The notes under the pieces: generated by a model
The model's input: the letters and a program-made list of their open reading frames with translations, nothing else
What the model was told of the DNA's origin: nothing
Databases searched by the model: none
Made by a program: the position numbers and the translations under genes
In this document: positions 7,397-16,434 of the stretch, piece by piece
Numbering within the stretch: position 1 is the first letter of the stretch
Layout of the letters: every line of letters starts with the position of its first letter
Assembly: GCA_900893395.1 (NCBI GenBank)
Contig: CAAHFI010558238.1
Span: 1 to 20,660 of the forward strand
Direction of reading: 5' to 3'
DNA: 20,660 nt
From: Euglena gracilis
Lineage: Eukaryota; Euglenozoa; Euglenophyceae; Euglenales; Euglenaceae

Positions 7397-9121
7397 ATGG
7401 CGGCCACCCTGGACCAGTGCTTTCCCATGGCCCAAGAAGACTGCGAGCGTCCAATGGTCATTTGAACCATTCTGGGGTGTTTTATTGGTTCGTCTCCATC
7501 GCTGCTGTTGTTGCTTCTGCTGCTGCTGTCAAATGTGTCTCTGTTTGGTCGCTATGAAGACACCATCGGCAAAACAAAAAAAATCCCGAAGCTGCAAAAA
7601 TAAACCTCAAAAATTTGCATATGTAAAAAGTTTAATCTTCCACCTAAAATTTATGTTGGGCAGCCTATTTTGGGTCCATTTTTTTGCCAATTTTTGCACC
7701 TTCGACTGCAAAAAAGAAACTCCTGTCACGCTCATCTGGTAACTTGGCCCCAGAGCTATGCCCCGGTCAGACCAGAATTTTATGTTGGAACGAGAATTGC
7801 CACGCCAACCAAAGGAGTTGAAGAGGTTCATCGATGAAATGGAGAGGCCCTGCTTGTGACTGCATTGTGACGTGCTTCATTGGGATGCGGGAGTTGCCCA
7901 ACGGCCACATTCTGGTGGACCCTGCGCTGCCGACCCCATCCAGGGCAGCTCATGGAAATGTGTGTTGCCAGCCAAAACCCAAAAAATGTTGCACCTTGGA
8001 ATGTGATTTGTTTGGGTGATAACGCCAGTTCTGGGTAGGGCCAATTTCTTCAGCGAAGGAGTGCTCTGCAATCGTGGCAGAAGGTTGAGTTCCGGCGGCT
8101 GCTTGGCGGGACGTGGTTCAACATCACGGTGACAAAAAAGAAGGTAGCCATAATGATAATTTATGCATCAAGTATCAGTTTCATTCAACTGCAGGCAATT
8201 TTTGCTTATGCACCGAAGTTGCCAATTCCACTGGCATTTCGCTCAGAAACGATTCCTCAATAAATGAAGCGGATTGGCTGGGGCTTTGATACAAGGAGGT
8301 CGTACGGGGTTTAGGTGGGGGGTGTCCCTTCCCCCTCCAGGACCTGAGGGAGGTTTGTCCGGACCACCACCCCCACCTGCCAAGGGCAAGGGGGGTCCGG
8401 ACTGACCCTGGGGGGGGGAACCTGGAACCTCCCCAAAGGTCAAATTTTTCCTTCTGGCACTTTTGTGGCGAATTTTTTGCATTTTTTTGACAAAATTTTG
8501 CCCCAAAATGCTCAAAATAGCACTGAATCGCCGGGCCGAAAATGGGACCGATTTTTTGGGGGGGTCCCCCGGGGTGTCCCGAGCACTGGGCAGGCGAAGG
8601 GGGACCCTTAGGGGTCTAAAAAGAGCCTATATTTTGTCATTGGAGAGTGTTGGGAAAGGGGAGGCCCCCTCCTTGCCCCTCTCCCTTCTTCCCCCAGGTC
8701 CTGCCCGAACCATCCAAGGCAGGGTTCTTTAGGGTTCTTTGCACCTGCATTAACCCGGTCAAGTTTACGTTGACACAATCACAAAAAGAACACATCAACA
8801 AATAATTTGCATAATTTTCTCTTCCAATCGCTATTTTTCTAGATGGATCGCTGTCCATTGGAACCCCACGAAAGGGATTCAAATGTCAACTTCACTGCAG
8901 TCATTTCATTTCAGTCCTGATTTTTATTCTATTTTTAAAAACAGAAAACGGTGGGGAAAAAAACGATGTATGGGGATTCTGGATGTGCTGATTACTTCCG
9001 AAAATACTTGCCACCCGAGGCCCCGCTACAAACACAGAATGGCAGGCAACCACACAGCCCAGCCCCACCTGTTTCCAAGGTGCGCATTGGCGTCGAGAGC
9101 ATCATGGACGACCAGGGATAG
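7397..9121 (+). CDS. Candidate five-exon gene of unknown function (~190 residues)
   Basis: The family is not recognised. Proposed exons are 7397-7456 (MAATLDQCFPMAQEDCERPM), 7754-7959, 8054-8143 (SWQKVEFRRLLGGTWFNITV), 8843-8884 and 8945-9121 (starting KTVGKKTMYGDSGCADYFRK, ending KVRIGVESIMDDQG plus TAG). Introns are GT-AG, phase 0, of 297, 94, 699 and 60 nt. Donors GTCATT and GTCAAC are weak; the acceptors TTCTTCAG and TTTTTCTAG are good. The start ATG sits in GCGATGGCGG, a favourable context. Exon 2 is 206 nt, one short of a multiple of three, so it has a frame disruption: its first part reads SYAPVRPEFYVGTRIATPTK or, in another frame, MPRSDQNFMLERELPRQPKE, and its second part reads CFIGMRELPNGHILVDPALP. 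Which first-half frame is real is undecided; if the second, the gene may start at 7758. Confidence 0.45.
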
Positions 9122-9182
9122 ATGGTTCGGTTTTGAAGGTAGGTGGTTGGGGCGATCCGAACCACCCCCACCCAGGGGCTGA

Positions 9183-9214
9183 AACCACCTTACCCACCGG
9201 GGGGTAAGGTGGTT
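9183..9214. repeat. Perfect 13-bp-stem hairpin
   Basis: AACCACCTTACCC at 9183-9195 pairs exactly with GGGTAAGGTGGTT at 9202-9214 around a 6-nt loop. It lies 62 nt after the stop of the 7397-9121 gene, so a 3'-end or transcription-termination role is possible, but hairpins of this kind are common throughout the window. Confidence 0.8.
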
Positions 9215-9718
9215 GGACCCCCCCCCCAGTTGTGGGAGCAGGGTTCCAGGCCCAACCCCCCTCTCGGCAAGTTCCAAAAGTAGCGAAGAATTTTCTTCTG
9301 GCACACAGCGCCGGAAAATCGGCAAAAAATGCCTTTTTCCCTCACTTTTTTTTTGGTCTTTTCTGCATAAAAAGTGTTCAATTTTTATTATTATAAAATG
9401 AGCATTTTTTTTGGATTTTCAACGGATTCATTTTCAATGGGAAAATCCAGCATCTTTAATCAATTTCGGCCTTGTATCCAGCCGTTTGCCCGTCCACAAA
9501 ATCGAAAGCTTTCCGGCCCCCTTCAGTTGCTAGGTAGGAGGGGGTCGCTGAACTCTTATCCCTTTATGGGTAAGAGCGAAGCTTACCACTGGGGGACCCC
9601 CCCCCCAAACCCCCCTCCCCCCCCCCCTCGGGGCCACCTCGGGAACCGGCGGATTATCACCATGATCCCGGCCCCGTTCCCGAATTTTTTTTTCAGTCGC
9701 GAGCGACTGGATTCCTAG
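9215..9718. other. Unassigned DNA with two small hairpins
   Basis: It contains CTCTTATCCC-TTTAT-GGGTAAGAG (9553-9576, one bulged T) and CAGTCGC-GA-GCGACTG (9694-9709), plus long C runs near 9596-9628. No recognisable gene. Confidence 0.5.
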
Positions 9719-10262
9719 TTTCCGAATCACCTGGGTTTGACCCCCAACTCCCCGCCAGGCCCGAGTTATTCACGCGCGAAGGGGTCCAAACTGGGTAGGA
9801 TTGGCCAACCCCCTTTTTAAGCCCCCCCTTTGGACTCTGCCATTTCGGCCCAAAAAATGTCAATTTTCAAAATATCTCCAAAATGAAGCAAAATCAAAGG
9901 AAATGTCCGGCGACCTAATTTGAAGCCCTTGGAACGCCCCATCTGCCGGTATTTTGATTTCCCCGCAACTCCCCGCCTGGCCCGAGATACGGCCGTTTTC
10001 GGCCCGGATGGCCGTTTTGTGCACTTTTTCCACTGTCCGTTTTCAGCCAAAATTCGGCCAAAAATCAATAGTTTCAAAATTTTTCCAAAATGAAGCAAAA
10101 TCAAAGAAACGTCCGGAGACCTAATTGAAGCCCTTGACACTCCATCTACCGTATTTTGATTTCCCCACAACTGTTCGCGTAGCCGAGATACGGCTGTTTT
10201 TCAGCCGATTTTGGAATTTTTGTACACTTTTTCCACTGGTTGACTTACCCGTTTTCGGCCAA
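9719..10262. repeat. Degenerate tandem repeat, unit ~202-221 nt
   Basis: Landmark words recur at regular spacing: AACTCCCCGCC...GGCCCGAG at 9746 and 9967, with a diverged version at 10169, and CAAAATGAAGCAAAATCAAA near 9879 and 10086. There are two fairly full copies and one partial first copy. No open frame is conserved between copies. It looks like satellite-type or decayed dispersed-repeat DNA. Confidence 0.7.
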
Positions 10263-10375
10263 AAAGGCGAAAAATATCGAAATTTGTTTTTTCCCAAAAC
10301 CATGCTTCTTGGCCTCCCGGACCCGGAAAAAGGAAAAAGGGTTTTCGAGCCGAAAATGGGCGTTTTCGACCATCA
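10240..10375 (+). repeat. Dispersed repeat, copy 1
   Basis: The segment with GGCCTCCCGGACCCGGAAAA and GAGCCGAAAATGgGCGTTTTC matches two tandem copies at 17617-17757 and 17800-17925 in the same orientation. It abuts the ~205-nt tandem repeat, and its left end (GACTTACCCGTTTTCGGCC) overlaps with that repeat's last copy, so the two repeat types may be related. Confidence 0.65.
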
Positions 10376-10458
10376 TGGCCATCATGGCCATCATGACCTG
10401 ATGGCCATGATGCGCATCATGACCATGATGCGCATCATGACCATGTGGCCATCATGAC
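10369..10458. repeat. Palindromic ATGGCCATC-type minisatellite
   Basis: About 90 nt are built from short self-complementary words such as GGCCATCATGGCC, CATGATGCGCATCATG and GGTCATGATGCGCATCATGA. Adjacent units can pair with each other or within themselves. No protein is implied. Confidence 0.75.
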
Positions 10459-11141
10459 CCGTGATGTGTGCTTCTGCATGTCTGCGATGTATGACATGTG
10501 CTTAGGCGGCCTAACTCGCACTTAGGCGGCCTAGGGTTTTCATTTTTAGCTTGCGCTTTGGCGCAAATTTTCGATTTCTTTGAGACCCGGCGGTAGAACC
10601 CACCCTTTTGACCCTCTGGTTCCGCGGAGACCCTCCACGGTGGCGTGTGCATCATTTTCCGATGTTGGGACCTGGGGAACAGGCCCAATTTTGGTGTTTT
10701 TCAGCCTGTGCACCATTTTGAAAAAGGTCCAAAACCCTGGGTTTGACCGCCGGGACACGTGAATTTTCCCAAAAATGGGCCAAAACCCCCGTTGTGAGTC
10801 CCTCGTTTTTGAAGCCTTGACTGTGTTCCCCGGATGGTGCCACACAGTCCAGGTGACAATTGGCCCTTTTTGTTGTTTTTTTGGCTCTGTGATATGTCCG
10901 TGAAGAGTTTGGCTGCTGAGGCATCCAGAGGGTGGACTCTACATGCACGTTGTGAAAAGTTGGAAAAAACGGCATGTCACAGAGTTGTGATCCCTGGGTG
11001 CTTGAAGCGTGAGGAGCGGTACAGCGGGAACCACCCTGGTGGGGGGGGTTGGGGGGACTGAGGGCAAGCCTAGGGACCTCTCCCAACGTCTGGTGAGCAA
11101 CGCCAGGCCCCACACTGCCGGGCACAGAAGGCAATGGTTAT

Positions 11142-11611
11142 GGACATTTGCGCTTAAGCGCAAATTTTTAGCTTGCGCTTAAGCGCAAATTAAAAATTTG
11201 CGCTTAAGCGCAAGCTAAAACAGAAGCCCTGAGTTTGTGGGAGTCCCTCTGATGTGTTACGGTGTGTCGGGGGCCCCTCTCTGAACGGCCAGAGTGCGGG
11301 CTTGGTGAGGAAATACCTTGCGCCGAAGCGCAAACCATCATACAAAAAACTGAGAAGTGCAAACACGCGGCTGACGTGTAATGTGGATGAACAAGCAGTG
11401 CATTATGTAGGCATGTCCCTTGCGCTTCGGCGCAAGTATTTCCTCACCAAGCCCGCACTCTGGCCATGCAGAGAGGGGCCCCCGACACACCGTAACACAT
11501 CAGAGGGACTCCCACAAACTCAGCGGCTTCTGTTTTAGCTTGCGCTTAAGCGCAAATTTTTAATTTGCGCTTAAGCGCAAGCTAAAAATTTGCGCTTAAG
11601 CGCAAATGTCC
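11142..11611. repeat. Large inverted repeat with 192-nt arms
   Basis: Arms at 11142-11333 and 11420-11611 are inverted copies of equal length around an 86-nt loop. I count two single-base indels and about three substitutions, roughly 97% identity. Each arm holds four TTGCGC-N4-GCGCAA hairpins (three with TTAA loops at the outer end and one with CGAA/TTCG at the inner end) and the words GTTTGTGGGAGTCCCTCTGA and GAGTGCGGGCTTGGTGAGG. No coding potential is evident. It is a foldback-type structure. Confidence 0.9.
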
Positions 11612-12428
11612 TTTTAAATGGCAGATGTATTTGAATGCATTCGTGCTGTGTGAGAAGGTGGGGGATAGGGGAGAATGGTGAGGAGGGTTTGTGCGCTGCT
11701 GTGCCAGAAGCTGGGTTGGTGCTTTTGAACTATTCAGGTGCTGGGGAGGAAGTGGTTGTTACAATAAGACGAATGGTGGGCGGTAGGCTGTGGTGCCTCA
11801 GTGACCTTGCACTCGGTGCACAAAGTGGGGTTTTTGGGGATGTTGACAGAAAGGCTTTTTCTGCTGAACAATGCCTCCATCTGCCTGGTGGCATGTGGCT
11901 GTCTGGTGGGTTGCAAAATACCGAAAAAAGGTGTGTCAGCATGTCTTCCCTTCTCCGCCGTTGTTGATGGGCCCTTTCAATTTCTCAATTCCATTCGCTC
12001 ATCCCCAAAGTTCTGTGCTTCAAATCCTGGGCGAGGAAAGGGGGGTGACGAGCTTCTTTAAAACACCCTTTCGACGCCTAAAACTGTTTCCTCGGCTGTG
12101 GTTCCCAGGGTTTATCTGGTACCTGTTCTTTTCCAACAGATTTTCCGACTTTTAAAAGTCGGCCAAAGAGAAGGGCCCCTCAGGCACGCTTAAGTGCGAG
12201 GCAAGTGGGAGGAACCTCCGGCACTGGAAGTTGGGTTTACAACGCATAGGACAAGACACGTCTGGATATCAAGAAGTTGGTGGTTGTTTTCACAGACCAG
12301 GGGGTTGGCTTCCTGTCCCAGGCAAGGCTTCCCTCCATCTGAGCTCTGTCCGCTCTGGTGATGAGATGCTTCCAGGACTGCTCTCTCCACCCGCAGTGAT
12401 AAAAATGGAAAATACAACTTGATGGCTG
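11612..12428. other. Non-hairpin segment inside the island
   Basis: This is the longest part of the island without hairpins. It contains a 110-codon plus-strand open frame (11635-11967) and a 77-codon one ending at 12422 (containing LHLSSVRSGDEMLPGLLSPP). Both have balanced composition, but the opposite strand is also open and nothing is recognised. It could be captured genic DNA or a host gene into which the surrounding elements inserted. Confidence 0.35.
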
Positions 12429-12823
12429 TTGCGCCAAAGCGCAATGGGTAGGCTCATGAAGAATGGAAATTTAAGAGTTATATTGCGCCAAAGCGCAAGT
12501 AGAAATACACTTTTAAAATTGTCAAAGCAACGTGGCTCTTGCGCCGACGCGCAATGTTGACCAGTTTTAAGTCAACGTGACTGAGAGTAGGCTTCCGTCC
12601 CCCTGTTCTACATTTTTGTGCTCCATCCCCTCTGGTGTTGTTACTCTACCAGGGCCGTTCTCTCCCTGCGTTGTGAGATAAGTTTTAAACAGTTATATTT
12701 GCGCTTCGGCGCAAGCCATGTTGCTTTTGCAATTTTAAAAATTGTATTTCTATTTGCGCTTTGGCGCAAGGTAACTCGTAAATTTCCATTCTTCATGAGC
12801 CTACCCCTTGCGCTTTGGCGCAA
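12429..12823. repeat. Second inverted repeat with hairpin-bearing arms
   Basis: Arms at 12429-12554 and 12699-12823 are inverted copies around a 144-nt loop, with three TTGCGC-N4-GCGCAA hairpins at matching positions in each. The spacers between hairpins differ at about 12 of 78 positions. The hairpins themselves differ at only one position, in a loop (CGAC against CGAA). It is clearly older or less corrected than the 11142-11611 pair. Confidence 0.85.
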
Positions 12824-13256
12824 ATGGAAACACATGTTGACTCAAAAGTTGTTATCATTGTTCAAATGCGGCAATGGTCACCCACGTGTTGAATCACAAA
12901 AAAGTCAAAAATTTGCGCCAAAGCGCAAATGGTTTTATTTTTTGTAATTTCAAAAATTTGCGCCAAAGCGCAAATGAGTAAGTGGAGTCCCCTCGTTTCA
13001 TCACCCGCCGCTTGTGTTCATGCACACTGGGACCCGGGAGCGCTGTGCCCGTGGACCGTGGAGTTCCTAGTCGTTGCTTTCGTCCCCAGGCCCTGGGGTG
13101 CAGGGAGACACTATTTTCAGACTGTCTCGAGTCTCAGGCCACGGTGGTCGAAAACCAAACTTTTTTTGGGATTTGCGCGTCGGCGCAAATTTACAGTCAC
13201 TTTCAAAGCTAAGTGCGAGTTAGGCCGCCTAAGTAAGATGTGTGTGTGCGGGCTGA

Positions 13257-14112
13257 CTCCCCCGCCGATTTGCGTTTGGTTTCCTCCGCCAGGACGACCC
13301 AGAGCACATCACATATGGCTCCTGGCGGCAGGCCTGGGCTGCCTTGGCCACGAACATTGGAGAAAGTGATTGTTTATGAATCGCTGGGAAATGCACCGAC
13401 TTTTGCATGTGATGTGATTGTTGTCGTAATTATTGGCATAGTATTGTATATTTATAATATATTGTGCATGTATGTGTGTGTGTATTATTCATTTTGTTGA
13501 AATTTATTGAAATTTTATTGCTGTTTATTATTTGGGATTTTATAATACAGTATGGGGCGTTAAATTTCAGACACCCCCAATTTTATGGGTCATACCCAAC
13601 CTCAATCCCCAAAGTCTCTGCCAGCCCATGGGTGGTGATGGCGTGTGCACACTGGCATGGCACCGCCCTGCGCAGCAGTACCCCAGCCAGATCTCCTGCA
13701 GCGCGCCCTGCAAAGCTGAGGCAACACCTTTGAGAGCTGAATTTTGTGAATCCGAATTCCAAATCAATGCTGGTGGCATGTTTGGGTGGGTGGCCTTTGG
13801 CTCCATCTTTGGGTGGCCCGTGGTGTCAACGCTGGCTGTGTAGGTAGTGACTCAATCCTCAATACTGAGAATTATTTATTGTTATCAATGCTGAAATTTT
13901 TTTAATGGTTGTAATAGGAATTGGGCAACCGATAAGTACAAGCTGAACCAGTATGCTGCGGATGTGCGGGAACACTGCGGCCACATTATTCATCACAAGT
14001 GCCTGGCGGCCAGCAGCGCCGTGGCCGCTCGTCGCCGACCCATCGCGTCGCCAAAGTGCCTGACGATGTGGTCGCCGAGCTCGACGCCGAAAAGTGGCAC
14101 CACCCAGGCTAG
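13257..14112 (+). CDS. Candidate multi-exon gene with a membrane-like segment, unknown function
   Basis: No family is recognised. An exon from the acceptor CTCCGCCAG at 13292 to 13365 encodes DDPEHITYGSWRQAWAALAT. The next exon, after AAATTTCAG at 13570, runs to 13839. Its opening frame reads NTPNFMGHTQPQSPK, and a different frame later reads QQYPSQISCSAPCKAEATPL and then GGMFGWVAFGSIFGWPVVST, a Gly-rich hydrophobic segment that could cross a membrane. After a 78-nt intron at 13840-13917 (donor GTAGGT, acceptor TGTAATAG), the phase-matched last exon encodes NWATDKYKLNQYAADVREHC, shifts frame once near 14030, and ends VAKVPDDVVAELDAEKWHHP, Gly, TAG. Two frame disruptions are thus present. The frame is also open upstream of 13293 to 13257, and the true 5' end is unknown. 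Confidence 0.45.
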
Positions 14113-15603
14113 CCATTTTGGCACGCTTACCTGGCTTCTGGCTGGGAGTAATGACGTGATGCATTTTGCACCTTTTCTCCACGACCTCAGATGCATAAAT
14201 ATTCACAACTGATGAAGAGATCTCACTGCAACCTTTCAAAAACTGGTTTTTTTTGGTTTTTAAATTTTGATTTTGAGAGTATCTACAGTCAGAAAAAAGA
14301 TATACCGTGTCTTTTGTTTAATTGAATGCGTCACAGAAAGATGGGAGGAAAACCTGTTGAGGTATCTGAGTAATGAAAATGACTGAAATTCACTTTTGAA
14401 ATTGAAATTGAATTTAAGGTGGAAAGCAGTTCCTGAAGTACAGTACCAAAGGTACCTGAAGGATTGCAATGCAGCTTTAAAACCACACCTTTTACAAATC
14501 TACTTTTTGACAAATAAAATGAAATTTATTATTATAATTGTTGGCAAGTGTGGGTTTGACCGGAGAAGTCTCTCGTTGTGCAGATGGCGTGGAGAGGATG
14601 TCTGCAAATGGTTAAGGTCCAGGCATTGCCATGTTGGTGTGCTCCTAACAGGCATTGCCCTCAATGCGACGTGGGGTGCCACCCCAGGGCACGAAGTCAA
14701 CGTTGCTTTTGGAACCCTGCAAGTGCTGGAAAAGTTATTTTTTCCCGGATGGTTTTTTTGTTGATTTGTTGGTTTTTTTTTTTAAAAAGGCACCTAAAAA
14801 AAGTTTTTTAGGTGTTTTTTAGGTGTTTTTTTGAAGCCCCCCCCCCCGAAAAATTTCTCGCCAGGCTTTTTTCCCAGGGGATGGGAAGGGGGTGGGTCAA
14901 CCAACTCCCTCCATCCAGTGGGGGGGGGTGGCCGAGGACACCCCTCCCCCCTCTCATTTAATACCCTGGTCCCCCCCAAGGACTGAACGCCAGGCTCCCA
15001 CAAATTCCTGCGGCGAACAGTCAAGAATTCTCATGATCCAGTTTGGTGGTCTCCAAAGTCAGGAATCATCATGTATAATCACGAAATCACCATGAACAAC
15101 CACAAATAATTATGAATGTGGTTCTCTGAACGTGTCACGGCTTTTCTGTCAAAATTTTCTCTCAAAGGGAAAACAAATGTGTACAAGAGATCGTAATTAC
15201 TCTTCTAAACGTTCCTAAAGATCGGGACAAACTGCGACCTGGTGAAATCTGGCCTCCTGAAGTGCATGCAAGTGCCTACATGGGAGCCCACGAGGAATTT
15301 GATCATTTGGGGCAGCAAGGAGGATTTCAGAAATAAAATGGACGGAAATGTGCGAAATAAAATAATAAGATAATAAAAACCAGCAACAAAAGACCCAAAT
15401 TGAACATCATTCCAAATGTAGTAATTGATATATAATTGATGAATCGCGGTGGGGTTGGGGTCGTTCGACCCCCACCCGTCCTTTGACGCCTGCCCGTGGC
15501 CAAACACCGCACTCCAGAGCCTGCCCCAATCCTTCCAGCAGACCACGATGCGGAGTTGCTCTCCCACTGCCAGGGGCAAGGGGGCAGGCTTTTGCTTAAG
15601 GGA
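14113..15603. other. Unassigned DNA
   Basis: No gene is recognised. A plus-strand frame at 14396-14764 includes RGEDVCKWLRSRHCHVGVLL and could be an exon remnant, at low confidence. A perfect hairpin CACCTAAAAAA-AG-TTTTTTAGGTG lies near 14791-14815. G and C runs are frequent at 14837-14968. The 15205-15840 minus-strand open frame is discussed under rejected items. Confidence 0.45.
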
Positions 15604-15968
15604 TTGCAGTACCCCCCCCCGGGGGGCTGGACTGCAGCTAGTCCAAATTTTGGCTAGTGGGTTTTCTAGCAGACCCCCCCCCCCGGTAAGGGGGGGTCTG
15701 CTAGCAGGGCTAGCTAGTGGAAATTTTTTTTCCAGTGACCGGCGCGAAGCGCCGAAAATTTTTTTTTGGGACCCCAAAATGGCCAAAAATGCCCGTTTTT
15801 TGGCCATTTTTGGAAATTTTTTGGAACAAAAATCAGCCAAAAACCTGTTAAAAACCTCATTTTCGCAGTCCGGGGGACCCCGGACCCCCCCCCCCCCGGG
15901 GGGGGAGGGGGGTCTAGCTAGTCACTTTTTCCAGTGTCTAGCCGATTGGCTAGCCAGTACCCCCGGGG
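15604..15968. repeat. Hairpin-rich block with CTAG words
   Basis: A 15-bp stem joins CTAGCAGACCCCCC (from 15666) with GGGGGGTCTGCTAG (ending 15704). A short hairpin CGGCGC-GAA-GCGCCG lies near 15741-15755. AGCTAGT or GCTAGTGG recurs at about 15637, 15652, 15712 and 15915. The block is bracketed by GTACCCCC-type C/G runs at about 15610 and 15957. This suggests a compound palindromic element, but its ends are not sharply defined. Confidence 0.55.
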
Positions 15969-16434
15969 GTCCTTAGCAAAAGCCTGCAAGGGGGGGGGTG
16001 GGCTGTCCTGAGGAGGTGGTGGTGCGGCCGACGTTGGATTCTCGACTGGGGGACGTTGAGGGGTGGGCAAATGGGGGTGTGGTATGACGCAACCCTGCAC
16101 GGCTGCGCACCTGCCCCCCACGCACCCAACCCCTCACCAGCCCACCAACCCAGTCAAGCACCCACCCACCACCCACCCACCAAGGAGGGGAAAAACTTCC
16201 ATGCAATTTGCATGATGTGCATGTGTTTGCTACTTTGTCTTTTTTTTAAAAAAAACCATAACATTAGAATCCGTGCAGTTTGCATTTTTTTTGAATTGTT
16301 TCGTACCCAGTTCTCCGGATAGCACATCCATAGCACATACAGCAATCTGCCACTGCTGCCTTCTGCGGTCTTCTTCTGTGTTCGATGGTTGATTCTTCTC
16401 AATCCATCCTTGCAGTGGCTCGAATGAGGGCCAA
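15969..16434. other. Unassigned DNA
   Basis: It starts with a C-rich stretch with CACCCACC-type repeats (about 16080-16190). On the minus strand, about 16280-16480, frames reading FKKWLWICAAHLALIRATAR and WIEKNQPSNTEEDRRRQQWQ look protein-like but are in different frames and match nothing I know. It could be a decayed exon. Confidence 0.35.

Larger units (their letters stand above)
10551..13188. repeat. Eighteen TTGCGC-N4-GCGCAA hairpins
   Basis: 16-nt units start at 10551, 11148, 11173, 11198, 11318, 11420, 11540, 11565, 11590, 12429, 12483, 12539, 12699, 12754, 12808, 12913, 12958 and 13173. The 6-bp stem is identical in all 18. The four loop bases vary: TTAA six times, CAAA four, TTTG three, TTCG two, and CGAA, CGAC and GTCG once each. 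Flanks are often A/T-rich (AAATTT or AGC). This is not a simple tandem repeat, since spacing varies from 25 to about 600 nt. Confidence 0.95.
10501..13233. mobile_element. Candidate composite element: 25-bp terminal inverted repeats enclosing 18 hairpins
   Basis: The 25 nt at 10501-10525 (beginning CTTAGGCGGCCTAACTCGCA) are the exact reverse complement of 13209-13233. The 2.7 kb between hold all 18 copies of TTGCGC-N4-GCGCAA found in the window. The outermost hairpins lie close to the ends on both sides (10551-10566, 13173-13188). Two long inverted repeats sit inside (11142-11611 and 12429-12823). The left end carries a second partial TTAGGCGGCCTA. I see no transposase frame and no convincing target-site duplication. 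It may be a non-autonomous element, a nest of such elements, or chance symmetry in a region of proliferating palindromes. Confidence 0.5.

Noticed and set aside
7340-7406. CCGCCATCTTG and GATGGCGGCC, like animal YY1 sites
   Set aside because: The window does not look animal, and the second match is simply the ATGGCGGCC start context of the proposed gene.
11734-11916. Minus-strand peptide with CTECKV and HHSSYCNNHF, recalling a DHHC cysteine-rich domain
   Set aside because: Spacing is off by one or two residues, two of the zinc-ligand cysteines are absent and the DHHC core is missing; chance cannot be excluded.
10551-13188. Hairpin series considered as a CRISPR-like array
   Set aside because: Spacing is irregular, repeats are only 16 nt with variable centres, the setting is eukaryotic and no cas-like gene is present.
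15205-15840. 211-codon minus-strand open frame, one of the longer ones in the window
   Set aside because: It runs through hairpins and C/G runs, its translation is low-complexity at one end and shows no motif, and the opposite strand is open as well.
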